Source: Cyanophora paradoxa
Lineage: Eukaryota; Glaucocystophyceae; Cyanophorales; Cyanophoraceae
Direction: 5' to 3'
DNA length: 64,000 nucleotides
Assembly: GCA_004431415.1 (NCBI GenBank)
Contig: QPMI01000409.1
Location: 372,001 to 436,000 of the forward strand
Shown: piece by piece, positions 43,982 to 53,430 of the stretch
How positions within the stretch are numbered: position 1 is the stretch's first letter
How the letters are laid out: each line of letters starts with the position of its first letter
Position numbers and translations under genes: made by a program
Notes under the pieces: generated by a model
Seen by the model: only the letters and a program-made list of their open reading frames with translations
The model's database searches: none
What the model was told of the DNA's origin: nothing

Positions 43982-44338
43982 ATGAATGTCGAGCACGAAG
44001 TCAGTCTACTTCAGCAGAAGATCGTGGAGCTCGGCTCACGGGGCGCGGACGGCAAGTACTCGTGCGTATTGCTTATTGCAGGCGGCGCAATAAGCTTTTT
44101 AAAAAAGTTTTTCCAGTATCACATTCGGGAAGTTGTTCGAGGCTACTGAGCAAATTTTTGAGGCCCTCGGCGGGACCCTCAAGGCCGCGAAGAAGGTGCG
44201 TACGGTAGCTATGGCTAGATACAGCAATAACGTCGGTCCGCCGGGCCGCAGCGCGGCGTCATCGCGTACTCTGCTCCGCTTCTCCTGAAAGGAGCCCACG
44301 ACGCGGAGGTCATCACGCTTCTGGTCGCCCCTGCCTAA
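43982..44338 (+). CDS. Costars-family (ABRACL-like) small protein
   Basis: Small winged-helix-like protein related to the STARS C-terminus, linked to actin regulation and cell motility. Three exons joined by GT-AG introns give about 80 residues, the usual length: MNVEHEVSLLQQKIVELGSR GADGKYS (exon 1, to about 44061), ITFGKLFEATEQIFEALGGT then LKAAKK (exon 2, about 44119-44196), and RGVIAYSAPLLLKGAHDAEV ITLLVAPA (exon 3), ending TAA 44336-44338. The N-V-x-H-E-V start, DGKY-x-x-FG and ALxGTLKAAKxR-x-V-x-Y blocks are diagnostic. All three exons and both introns read cleanly, so the gene looks intact. Confidence 0.95.
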
Positions 44339-44417
44339 AGCCAGCAGCTCTGCGGGGAGGCGGCGTGCCAATCCATCGCTGCGCAAATTGCGCGACGGGG
44401 TGCGAATGCGGGGGGAC

Positions 44418-44467
44418 ATTCACTGGGTGTGTCCTAATCTTCAAACTTTTGAAATGCATTGAAGCAC
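44418..44467 (-). repeat. Copy of the EFR3 3'-end sequence
   Basis: ATTCACTGGGTGTGTCCTAA followed by TCTTCAAA, an extra CTTTTGAAA-type insertion, and TGCATTGAAGCAC. It is the reverse complement of 30644-30684, 13.7 kb away, apart from the insertion. Confidence 0.85.
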
Positions 44468-44468
44468 G

Positions 44469-44661
44469 ACCAGAATCAGAGTTGCGATTACGATTCTAAA
44501 AAGAGCAGCAACATGAATGTGCCACCAGCAAGCTGGCCAGTGCCACGGTGTGATAAATGGGACCCGGGACGTGAAAACGTGGTCCGAGGGTCACTGTCGC
44601 AGAGAAGGCCAAGCGCTTACGATCAGAATCAGAGTTGCGATTACGATCGGAATCAGAGTTG
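44469..44661 (+). repeat. Scattered 24-bp minisatellite units
   Basis: CCAGAATCAGAGTTGCGATT at 44469 and two further partial units at 44620-44661, the latter as part of the element's left arm. Confidence 0.8.
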
Positions 44662-45021
44662 GACCTCGGAATCAGAGAGTCTGCGAGGCCTGGACCTCGA
44701 AGACGTGCGGGGTGTGCGGCAAGATCAACTACGGGCTCGGCTCGAAGAGGGTCTTCGAGTGCCGCCCCGGGTGCGGCTTCCGGGCGGACCGCGACGGCGG
44801 CGCCGCGCGGTGCGTGTTGTGTCTATACACGCCTATACACAATCGCTGCTCCCCCCGCCTAGTCCCGACACGGCCTAGCCACGGCATAATTTTCCGTCTA
44901 GGCCTAGGGCCGGCTCGCCCCTCCCAGCGCCGCCCGATCGCAATCGTAATCGTACTCTTGCAGGAGCATCTTCATCCGCTACGGCACAGGCGTGGACGCG
45001 AAGCGCCTGCTCGGCTCGTAG
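44662..45021 (+). pseudogene. Fanzor / TnpB-like nuclease, C-terminal zinc ribbon fragment
   Basis: Two exons joined by a 154-bp GT-AG intron (44810-44963) give a peptide whose blocks are VCEAWTSKTCGVCGK, INYGLGSKRVFECRPGCGF, RADRDGGAAR and SIFIRYGTGVDAKRLLGS, ending TAG 45019-45021. This is the OrfB/TnpB zinc-ribbon end: TSKTC-x-x-C-G, a second Cys pair (C-x3-C here, where C-x2-C is usual), then the RuvC-III (A)DRD-x-x-(A)AR-(N)I motif with its catalytic Asp. Homologues are RNA-guided DNA nucleases of prokaryotic IS200/IS605 or IS607 elements and of eukaryotic Fanzors. The upstream RuvC-I and RuvC-II parts are absent, so this copy cannot be an active nuclease. The spliceosomal intron shows it was adapted to a eukaryotic host. 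Confidence 0.85.
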
Positions 45022-45057
45022 CCAGCTAGGCTCCCATCCCCTTTTCTCCATCAGGGC

Positions 45058-45159
45058 ACCAGTCCCTGCGGGTTACGCTCTATCCCAAACAGCACGGGTA
45101 AAGTTAAAGCGTTGACGGTCTAGGAGTGGTCCCGCGCGCCCGTAGCTTAGAAAGAGCAT
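45058..45159 (+). other. Conserved right arm downstream of the Fanzor stop
   Basis: It begins 37 bp after the Fanzor stop and is retained in the non-coding copy (13291-13388). It ends CGCGCCCGTAGCTTAGAAAG followed by AGCAT, which resembles the acceptor/D-arm (A-box) part of a tRNA, although no T-arm follows. By analogy with TnpB and Fanzor loci, where the guide RNA comes from the 3' end of the gene and the element's right end, this is the place to look for a guide RNA. Confidence 0.45.
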
Positions 45160-45390
45160 GCAATTTGCGCCCTCGTGCCCCAGTTGTGCGGCAGCCCGCC
45201 ACTGATTCCTCCACAGTCCCTCTTCCTTTTAGACGGGCTCTCAACCGCCCCCAGTTACGCGTGACATTGTCGAAAATCAAAGCGCGTTGGAAAACATGGA
45301 ATACATCAAGACATCATCGACATGCACCAAGACATCATGACTAGCTATAATAAAGTAAAGGCTGCAGAGCTGAAATTAAAGGGGGGCCGC

Positions 45391-46688
45391 CTAGCTCGAG
45401 GAAAGCGGCTTGGAGGCGGGCGCGTCTGGGCACGGGGCGGCGGAGAGGTGGTGGCAGCAACCGGTGTCGGGGATGCGTCGGTGCTGCTCGAGGAACGCGA
45501 TATCGGGCCTCTTAAGGTTCCGGACGAGGCCGAGGGCAGCGAGGGCTTTGATCACGTAGTAGCTAATGTCCAGCTCGTACCAGTAGAAGCCGTTCCGCGC
45601 CACGTTTGCCTTGGCGTGGTGCTGCTCGGCGAATAAGAAACCGAAAGAAAAGAAAAGCGTCGGAGAAGCTTACGTTGTTGTGCCAGCCCTCGCCGAGGGT
45701 GACGAGGGCGAGGATGAAGTTGTTCTTGGCGGAGCAGGCGGTGTGGTGCTCGCAGACGAAGCGCTGGGAGCCGTACATGTGGGAGAGGGAGTTGATGGTG
45801 TACGTGCCGTGCCAGAGCAGCACGGTCGAGACGACGAAGCCCCAGAGGAAGGCGTCGAGCCCGCCGAGGGCGTAGAGACCCGCCGCCAGCAGCGCTCCCG
45901 GAACGTAGTGGTACCTATCGATCCACACGAGCTCCGGGTAGCGCGCCAGGTCCGGAATGTACTTCCTGTGAGGCCGCCCGCTCAGACCTCGCTGCATGCG
46001 GCCGCGGGGGCGGGGGCCTCGGGAGCGGCGCACCAGATCACGTCGACGTGCTCGTATGAGACGAGGAACCAGCCGCAGTGCGCCCACCAGAAGCCCTTCA
46101 GCTTAGGCGAGTGGGCGTCCTCTGGCTCGTCCGCGAACTTGTGGTGGTGCCGATGGTTCTGCGCGGTCGAAGCGCCGTCGTCGGCCGAGGGTCCGAGCTA
46201 AGCGCAGGGCGGCCGGGATGCGCACGCTAGCCCACCACAGGACCCCCTTTTGTATCGCCGTGCTGCCCAGGCACGCCAGCAGGAACTGGAAGACTGCGTG
46301 CGGGGTTTGCGTCAGAGCCCCGAATGCACGTGCGCGCTGATCGGGCGCGCGGGGCACCTCGACTGGTGTCGTAAGCGCGATGCGAGAAGTATCGGTGATA
46401 GCCACCCGTGATGCCCCACATGCGGATTACGTAGAGCCCAATACAGAGACCAAGCAGTGGCCAGGAGGGCCGCGTTGCATACGCCGCTGCGGCTGCGGCT
46501 ATGTGCATACCAGCGAAAAACCAGCAGTTGGGCTCCGTCGCGAGCTGACGCCAGTTGGGTCTCACGCTCTCGACATCGACGGCCCTCGGGTCGGCCTCTT
46601 TCGGAAGGGGGTCGTCATCAGCCGCGGCGAACAGATCTGCACGGCTGCACGAAGCTGCTATAGCTACGCTATCTGCGTTAGGCGCCAT
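45391..46688 (-). CDS. Delta-9 (stearoyl-CoA type) fatty acid desaturase
   Basis: Membrane di-iron desaturase. ATG 46688 gives MAPNADSVAIAASCSRADLF; a hydrophilic leader and two hydrophobic spans follow (FFAGMHIAAAAAAYA; LLGLCIGLYVIRMWGITGG). The histidine boxes are in order: HRYFSHRAY, then NHRHHHKF (DEPEDAHSPKLKGFWWAHCGW follows), and the last box EGWHNN/HHA, split by an intron. More membrane sequence lies between (VPGALLAAGLYALGGLDAFL). The frame ends CPDAPASKPLSSS. The second box is made by joining TGGGCTA to ACCATCGGC across a GC-AG intron (46159-46227). The third box depends on a GAGCAG tandem acceptor: using the second AG gives the canonical HNNHH, using the first inserts a Gln. No C-terminal cytochrome b5 domain is seen. 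The plastid or ER location is not evident. Confidence 0.92.
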
Positions 46689-47301
46689 TCAATCGGCAGG
46701 GCGCCGCGCTTACTCCGTCCGGCGGCGCCTGCCGCGCAGGACGGCGCCGGATGTTCGCGGTAGAGCACGGCAGACACACTGCGTCAGCCGCCGGCGCCCG
46801 CGCGCAGCCGCAGCCAGATCTAGACGCGCCTGAGCTTGGGGGGGGAGGGGCCGGACCGCGCTATCTCGTGTACCCGGATCATACTGCCTTCATTGCCTTG
46901 AGCCGCACATGCGCACGCATGCGCAGCGCGCGGTGGCGCCGCGGCGCAACTTGGCTGCCGCAGTGCTTCGAATTCAAAAGGCTGCTTCGAATTATCGATC
47001 ATGATCACGCGCGCTCGTCACACCGTGGCAGGGCGTGCATACGCATGCGCATGTGCATATGCATGCGCATGCGCCCGGCCCAGTCGCGGCCACGCGTACG
47101 CCGCGGCGCGCTGTCGACGTCGACGTCCCACGTGCACTGCCGCAGTGCGGGCCAGTACTACCGTAGTACGGTACTCGTGTGAAGAAAAGCTTGATCATGA
47201 GCTTCCAATTTGAATTCATGATCATCGCATATAGGCCCCTGAGGGCGCGTCTTTAAACACAATTATTATCTAGATCTCTAAATAGGCATAAAAACTAACA
47301 C
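46689..47301. other. Spacer with palindromic CATGCG/CATATG tract
   Basis: No gene is recognised. 47036-47075 is an alternating purine-pyrimidine stretch (CGTGCATACGCATGCGCATG then TGCATATGCATGCGCATGCG) able to form Z-DNA or hairpins. CGACGTCGACGTC near 47108 is another palindrome. Confidence 0.6.
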
Positions 47302-50160
47302 TTAACCAAAACTAGTACTACCGGTACTGGTTCCGTAATAAAAGCGGCCGCTTGCAATTGAACTGCTAGGATCGAGTCCAGGGTTGGGGGCGGAAGGGCT
47401 AACATGTACACTAGCTGTAGCTAAAGGTAACAGAGTCGCTGGTGCGCATGCGAGTGGTGGGATAGGTGTGGGCGCCGTCCCAGGGGGACGCTCGAACGGG
47501 GCAGGCGCGAGCTGGAGACCGTAGGGGTTGGGAGGCGGGACAGCCTCTGCTGCTGCCCAAGGGGCCGGGGAAAGGGGGGGAGGAATCACGTACGAGAGTC
47601 CTGCCCTAGGGATTGAGAGATGCAGGGAAGGGGCGGCCGCTGAAGAAGAGCGCGGCCGCAGCCTGGGGGCGATGGGTGCTGGGGCGCTACGCCACTTAGC
47701 AAGTGCTTCTGCTTGCCGGACCTTCTTCCCTCTGGGCACGTCGGGGACGGGGGCGGCGGGTTCCGAGCCGGGCCGGGGGACGATGGGTCGTAGGGACGCA
47801 TATTGGCGGCCTGGAATGGCACCCGAGCTCGGCTCGAAGCTCGAAGTCACCGCTGGGCTTGGTGGGGCAGCCGGGGTGGCGAGAACACGATGTCCCGCCG
47901 GCGACGCGGGGTACCAGTGAGCGGCCGCGGCCTTCTCCCCCGAGGCCGACGCCGCCCTCCGAGCGGCGCCGGGCGCGGGCCTTCCCCATCTCTGCGGCGG
48001 CAAGTGGCGACGGCGGCGGCGAGGCGTCGCGCGCCGGGACAGCCGGTGACTCCGCGAGCGACATCGCCTCCAGCTGCAATGACAGGTCTAAAGAAGCCCG
48101 CATCGCCTCGCCCGCCTGGCCCGCAGCATTAGGCCGGTGTTTCAGTGCGCGGCGCGGCGCGGTCCAGGTACCCTGGAGAGGAAAGCGAGCTGCTTCACTT
48201 CCTCCAGTTCCGGTCGGATCTCGTGCGAACCGCGTACCCCTTCGGACGATGGGCCCTAAGGGCAGGGCACAGCTGAGCGCCGGCGGCGAGAGCAACGCGG
48301 AAGGCGGCGCGGGCGCTCACCTCGCTTGGAGTTTCTGTTCTCGGGACCTGCAAACGTTGGCGCGCACAAGTTTCAGTACTAAATTTAGATCCAGAAATCG
48401 AGAGCACCCGCGGCGCGACGGACGGAGGATGGGGGAGAGGGGGGGGGGGGGGGGGAGGGGGAGGGAGGGAGGGGGGAGGGAACGGGGGGGAATGGAAGGG
48501 GGGGAGGGGGGCCGCTCTCACCGGGAGGCCCAGTAGATCGTAGAATATTTCGTTCACTTTTGGCCCTGGCACCGGTGCTTCTGAGAAGTCGGAGAGGCCG
48601 CTTGACAATGTGAGGGAGCCGGGGGTGGAGGGCGAGCGCGGGGCCCAGGCGTGGAGGGAGAAGGACGAGGCGGGCTCATCAGCGGTGACGTTCCCGAGAC
48701 TGAGGCCGAGGCCGCGGAGGCGCGGGGCCGAGGCCGACCCGGAGGCGAAGATAGGAGAGGGCCGAACGCGCGGTCGCGAGTCCCCCGCGTATGCGTATCC
48801 GCACTGCCGCGCATGTTCTGCCACTAGAATTCGGCGTATCTGGGTGGCCGCGATCAGAGCGCTCGAAATGTCGAGCAGAGCACGTACCGTGAGCGTGTAC
48901 TTGGCGATGTTGCGGCTCATGATCTGGCAGACGACTGCAGGCACGACGACAGTAAGCTCGTGCACGGGGGATGGCGACGGAGGGGGAGAGGGGCGAGGAG
49001 GAGGAAGGGGAAGGCGGAGGGCGGGCAGGTGGGGGGAAGGGGGGGAGGGTGAAGAAGGGGGAGAGGGGGGGGGGGGGGGGGAATGATCTTCAAAGCAACT
49101 CACTTCTTGAAGACAAAAATCCGAGAAATGACGGGCTCCGGTGGATTACGCTCAAAGTGGTGCACCTGTGGGTCAAGCGGGGAATCAAGGGTCCAGGTAC
49201 ATCGCACGACGTGGGGAAACCAACTCACCGGCACCCCACCCCGCCGTCACCGCGGGCGACGTGCCAGGCTGCGACCGGTTTTGGGTGCTGTACCATGTGA
49301 CGCGCCGTCCTGGTGGGCACGGTTTGCGCCAGGCAGGGCGCGCGGGCGGCCCGGCGGAGGTGGGCGCGCACCAACAGTCCCCTTCGCGCACGACGTACGC
49401 GAGAATCGCCAGCGCCGAGCCGTCGGGGAGCCTAGGAGGACAGGGTCACCGGAGAGCAGGCGCGATAGGAGCGAGGGGGCCGGCGCGCGGGGCGAAGAGG
49501 GGAGGGGCGCCGGCACCTCCTGCTCGCGTGGATGAAGCGAGATTCGATGCGCCATCCTGGTGCGTGCGTGCGACGGCAAGTGGTGAGCTTTTCAGCGCCT
49601 CGTCAGGAGGGCGGGCGCGGGCGGAGGGCCGCACCGAAGTAGGAGAGGACGTGGCGGTGGACGCGGACAGCGCCGAGCGAGCACGGGTCGTCCAGGTCCG
49701 CAGGCTCCAGCTCAGCGAGCTCCTCGTCGACCACCACGAGCTCCGCGTTGAACTCCTGCCCCCGCCGTTTCCGCACGGGATCCCCGGCCCAGCGCGGACA
49801 CAACAAGACGCTGGCGCACCGTCGCCCTGGAGCGTGAGCAGAGCTCACGTGTAGCGAACGAGACGCTGACGTCGGGCAGATGAAGGCTTGCTCGATAAGC
49901 CGTGTATTGATCCGCGGACGGCCACGCGCTGGTTTGCAAGTCAGCTCGCGGCACTAGAGCTACCTCGCGGTACAGTACACACCGCGCTTCAACTGCGATT
50001 GCGTTGCCCGCGGCCTCAAGCGAGACCTTCCATGGCGGCCCTTGGCTTACAATCTCCCGCCCGACAATTTGGAACAACTGCGCATGCGCGGGCACCGAGC
50101 TCGCCAGCTCAGCCGGAGAAGCGATCATAGCTACAGCCACAAACATATGCACCTCATCTA
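47302..50160 (-). CDS. Unknown protein, duplicated gene, copy A
   Basis: I do not recognise the family. Minus-strand exons, in order, include PPWKVSLEAAGNAIAVEARC then VLYRE, PVRKRRGQEFNAELVVVDEE then LAELEPADLDDPCSLGAVRV, LPDGSALAILAYVVREGDCW, VHHFERNPPEPVISRIFVFK, ELTVVVPAVVCQIMSRNIAK then YTLTVRALLDISSALIAATQ, LSSGLSDFSEAPVPGPKVNE then IFYDLLGLP, EIRPELEEVKQLAFLS, SLDLSLQLEAMSLAESPAVP, and a Pro-rich C-terminus to TGA or TAA near 47302 in this copy only. These exons are conserved in copy B while the introns differ, which supports them as coding. The introns have long C-runs. The beta-rich first half and Ser/Pro-rich second half suggest a regulatory protein, but no function is claimed. The start is uncertain. 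Confidence 0.5.
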
Positions 50161-50190
50161 GATCAGTACGGCTGTAAGTTGAGTGCATCG
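47720..50190. repeat. 2.5-kb segmental duplication, copy A
   Basis: It matches 50965-53475 in the same order and orientation, with an offset drifting from 3248 through 3190 to 3276 because of length changes in the G-rich intron tracts. Exon stretches are almost identical. Confidence 0.9.
48434..48520. repeat. Long G-rich intron tract, copy A
   Basis: GGGGGGAGGGGGAGGGAGGG-type sequence with an 18-G run, read as a C-rich intron on the minus strand. The equivalent tract in copy B (51631-51700) differs in length and pattern. Confidence 0.85.
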
Positions 50191-50444
50191 TAAGTGTTGA
50201 CGGCAGCCTTTGAGCTGTGAGCTCGCCCGAACGGATGGGCAGACCGCGGCTTCACATCATGGCATCTCGCTATGCCGGCCGCGCCGGCGCCGGTGCTTGG
50301 CCGGTGCTCGTCGCCGCGGGCTGGCTGCGGCGATATCGATTTGCCTCCTTCCGTACAGATAGGCAGTATAGGCAGTACTAGTACTAGTGATATCGTGGGA
50401 GTACGGAGTAGTTCAATGCCGTGTACCCCGTCAGGTGGGGGAGC

Positions 50445-50445
<1 letters not shown>

Positions 50446-50501
<56 letters not shown>
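50446..50501. repeat. (TA)28 microsatellite
   Basis: Uninterrupted TA dinucleotides over 56 bp, isolated in very GC-rich surroundings. Confidence 0.95.
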
Positions 50502-50503
<2 letters not shown>

Positions 50504-50509
50504 CCGAGC

Positions 50510-50574
50510 ATGTACATGTTCGCGCGCGATCGATCGATCCGATCCGGGATCCGGATCGATATCGATCCGGCCCG
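50510..50574 (+). repeat. ATGTACATGTTCGCGCGCGA dispersed repeat, copy 1
   Basis: Shared with 54561-54621, apart from one extra GATC here. It contains nested palindromes (GATCGATC, GGATCC, GATATC). Confidence 0.9.
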
Positions 50575-50820
50575 CCGCCGGCGCGGCCGGGCGCCGGCCG
50601 CGGCGCCGGCGCCGGGCGCGGCCGCCGCCCGGCGCCGGCGGACGTCGACCGGCCCCGGCGGGCCGGGGCGCGGCGGTCCATATGCATCGATCGATATCAT
50701 GATCAGGCCGATCGGTTCGCCGAGTCGCTCTAGATCTTGCACTTGATCTAGCTATAAACTGGAGCTAGATCTGTACAGGTACCGTAGTACGTATACATTT
50801 GCCAAAGGCTACGCGAACTG

Positions 50821-53430
50821 ACGTCGACTGATGATCTGCTCTAAAGGACTCGCTGTAGAAAAAGAATTCGAGGACTCCGGCGTGAGTGCAGGTGGCCATG
50901 GTGGAAAGAGTGTGACGGGGGGTTCGTCTGTTTCAGGGGGGTTCGTTTCTGCCGCCAGTGCGTGACGTCCCTTCTTCCCTCTGTGCTCGTACGCGTCGGG
51001 GACCGGGGCGGTGGGTTCTGAGCCGCGCCGGGGGACAATGAGCCGGAAGGGTTGAGCAGCCGGCCCAGCGGGCCCCGGGCTCGAGTCGCCGCTCGAGCTG
51101 GAAGCTGGCCGTGGCGGGGCCTGCATAGAGCGATCTCCCGCCAGCGACGTCGACGCGGGGTACCAGTGAGCGGCCGCGGCCTTCTCCCCCGAGGCCGACG
51201 CCGCCTCCGAGCGACGCCGGGCGCGGGCCTTCCCCATCTCTGCGGCGGCAAGTGGCGACGGCGGCGGCGAGGCGTCGCGCGACGGGGCAGCCGGTGACTC
51301 AGCGAGCGACATCGCCTCCAGCTGCAGTGACAGGTCGAAGGAAGCCCGCATCGCCTCGCCCGCCTGGCCCGCAGCATTAGGCCGGTGTTTCAGTGCGCGG
51401 CGTGGCGCGGTCCAGGTACCCTGGAGAGGAAAGCGAGCTGCTTCACCTCCTCCCGCTCCGGTCGGATCTCGTGCGAACCGCGTACCCCTTCGGACGCTGG
51501 GCCCTACGGGTAGGGCACAGTTGGGCGCCGGCGCCGAGAGCAGCGCGGCAGGCGGCGCGGGCGCTCACCTCGCTTGGAGTTTCTGTTCTCGGGAGCTGCA
51601 AACGTTGGCGAGCGCAAGGTTCAGCGCTGGGGGGAGGGGAGGAGGGCGAGGGGGGGGGGGGGGGGGGGGGGGAACGGGGGGGAATGCGAGGGGGGAGGGG
51701 GCCGCTCTCACCGGGAGGCCCAGTAGATCGTAGAATATTTCGTTCACTTTTGGCCCTGGCACCGGTGCTTCTGAGAAGTCGGAGAGGCCGCTTGACAATG
51801 TGAGGGAGCCGGGGGTGGAGGGCGAGCGCGGGGCCCAGGCGTGGAGGGAGAAGGACGAGGCGGGCTCATCAGCGGTGACGTTCCCGAGACTGAGGCCGAG
51901 GCCGCGGAGGCGCGGGGCCGAGGCCGACCCGGAGGCGAAAAACAGTGAGGGCCGAACGCGCGGTCGCGAGTCCCCCGCGTATGCGTATCCGCACTGCCGC
52001 GCGTGTTCTGCCACTAGAAGTCGCCTTATCTGGGTGGCCGCGATCAGAGCGCTCGAAATGAGGAGCCGTGCACGTACCGTGAGCGTGTACTTGGCGGCGT
52101 TGCGGCTCATGATCTGGCAGACGACTGCAGGCACGACGACAGTAAGCTCGTGCACGGGGGATGGCGAGGGAGGGGGAGAGGGTCGAGGGGGAGGAAGGGG
52201 AAGGCGGAGGGCGGGCAGGTGGGGGAAGCTTAAGGGGGGAGGGGGAAGAAGGGGAGGGCGGGAAGGGAGAGGGCGGGAAGGGGGGAGGGTGAAGAAGGGG
52301 AGAGGGGGGGGAAGAAGGGGAGGGGGGGGGGAGCCGGGGGGGAGGGGGGGGAATGGTCTTCAAAGCAACTCACTTCTTGGAGACAGAAATCCGAGAAATG
52401 ACGGGCTCCGGTGGATTACGCTCAAAGTGGTGCACCTGTGGGTCAAGCGGGGAATCAAGGGTCCAGGTACATCGCACGACGTGGGGAACCAACTCACCGG
52501 CACCCCGCCCCACCGTCACCGCGGGCGACGTGCCAGGCTGCGACCGGCCTCGCGTGCTGCATCATGTGACGCGTCGTCCTGGTGGGCACGGTTTGCGTCA
52601 GGGCGGGCGCGCGGGCGGCCCGGCGGAGGTGGGCGCGCACCAGCAGTCCCCTTCGCGCACGACGTACACGAGAATCGCCAGCGCCGAGCCGTCGGGGAGC
52701 CTAGGAGGACAGGGTCGGCCGGAGAGCTGATGCGATAGAAGCGAGCTCGCGAGGGGGCCGGCGCGCGGGGCGAAGAGTGGAGGGGCCGGCACCTCCGGCT
52801 CGCGTGGATGAAGCGAGATTCGATGCGCCATCCTGGTGCGTGCGTGCGACGGCAAGTGGTGAGCTTTTCAGCGCCTCGTCAGGAGGGCGGGCGCGGGCGG
52901 AGGGCCGCACCGAAGTAGGAGAGGACGTGGCGGTGGACGCGGACAGCGCCGAGCGAGCACGGGTCGTCCAGGTCCGCAGGCTCCAGCTCAGCGAGCTCCT
53001 CGTCGACCACCACGAGCTCCGCGTTGAACTCCTGCCCCCGCCGTTTCCGCACGGGATCCCCGGGACAGCGCGGACAGGACAACGCTGGCGCACCGTCGCC
53101 CTGGAGCGCGAGCAGAGCTCGCGTGTAGCGAACGAGACGCTGACGTCGGGCAGATGAAGGCTTGCTCGATAAGCCGTGTATTGATCCGCGGACGGCCACG
53201 CGCTGGTTTGCAAGTCAGTTCGCGGCACTAGAGCTACCTCGCGGTACAGTACACACCGCGCTTCAACTGCGATTGCGTTGCCCGCGGCCTCGAGGGAGAC
53301 CTTCCACGGCGGCCCTTGGCCGATAATCTCCCGCCCGACCGATTGGAACAACTGCGCATGCGCGTGCGGGCTCCGAGCTGAGCGGCCGGAGAAGCGATCG
53401 ATATAGAAGCTCCGGCACATGTACACGCGT
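50821..53430 (-). CDS. Unknown protein, duplicated gene, copy B
   Basis: Paralogue of the copy A gene with the same exon order: PPWKVSLEAAGNAIAVEARC, QEFNAELVVVDEELAELEPA, LPDGSALAILVYVVREGDCW, VHHFERNPPEPVISRIFV-type exon, ELTVVVPAVVCQIMSRNAAK, LSSGLSDFSEAPVPGPKVNE, and SFDLSLQLEAMSLAESPAAP. Amino-acid changes against copy A are few (for example NIAK to NAAK and SLDL to SFDL). The C-terminus diverges after the ASGEKAAAAHWYPAS segment and ends near 50821 with a different Ser/Pro-rich tail (SNSFSTASPLEQIISRRQFA). The function is unknown. Conservation of frame between the copies argues that both are, or recently were, genes. Confidence 0.5.

Larger units (their letters stand above)
44532..45159 (+). 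mobile_element. Putative Fanzor-carrying element remnant
   Basis: Left arm 44532-44661 and right arm 45058-45159 are both shared with 13111-13388. They enclose 396 bp absent from that copy: the C-terminal part of a Fanzor/TnpB-like gene in the same orientation. The left breakpoint falls within a minisatellite unit, so the 5' part of the gene was probably lost by deletion or recombination there. No transposase and no terminal inverted repeats are seen. Confidence 0.65.
44339..45390 (+). other. Accessory region with element remnant
   Basis: Between Costars and the desaturase. It holds the EFR3-tail-like repeat (44418-44467), minisatellite pieces, the element with its Fanzor fragment (44532-45159) and about 230 bp (45160-45390) with no recognisable content. 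Confidence 0.7.
50191..50820. other. Unique spacer between the duplicates
   Basis: Contains the (TA)n tract, a GATC/CCGG-rich palindromic block (50510-50650) shared in part with 54561-54621, and no recognisable gene. Confidence 0.65.

Noticed and set aside
43982-44338. Costars gene as the 5' part of the Fanzor gene
   Set aside because: The three exons form a complete Costars protein with its own stop at 44336-44338, and unrelated repeat sequence separates it from the zinc ribbon.
45126-45200. A complete tRNA gene at the right end of the element
   Set aside because: Only the 5' acceptor/D-arm-like part is present. I could not find an anticodon arm, T-arm or matching acceptor 3' strand.
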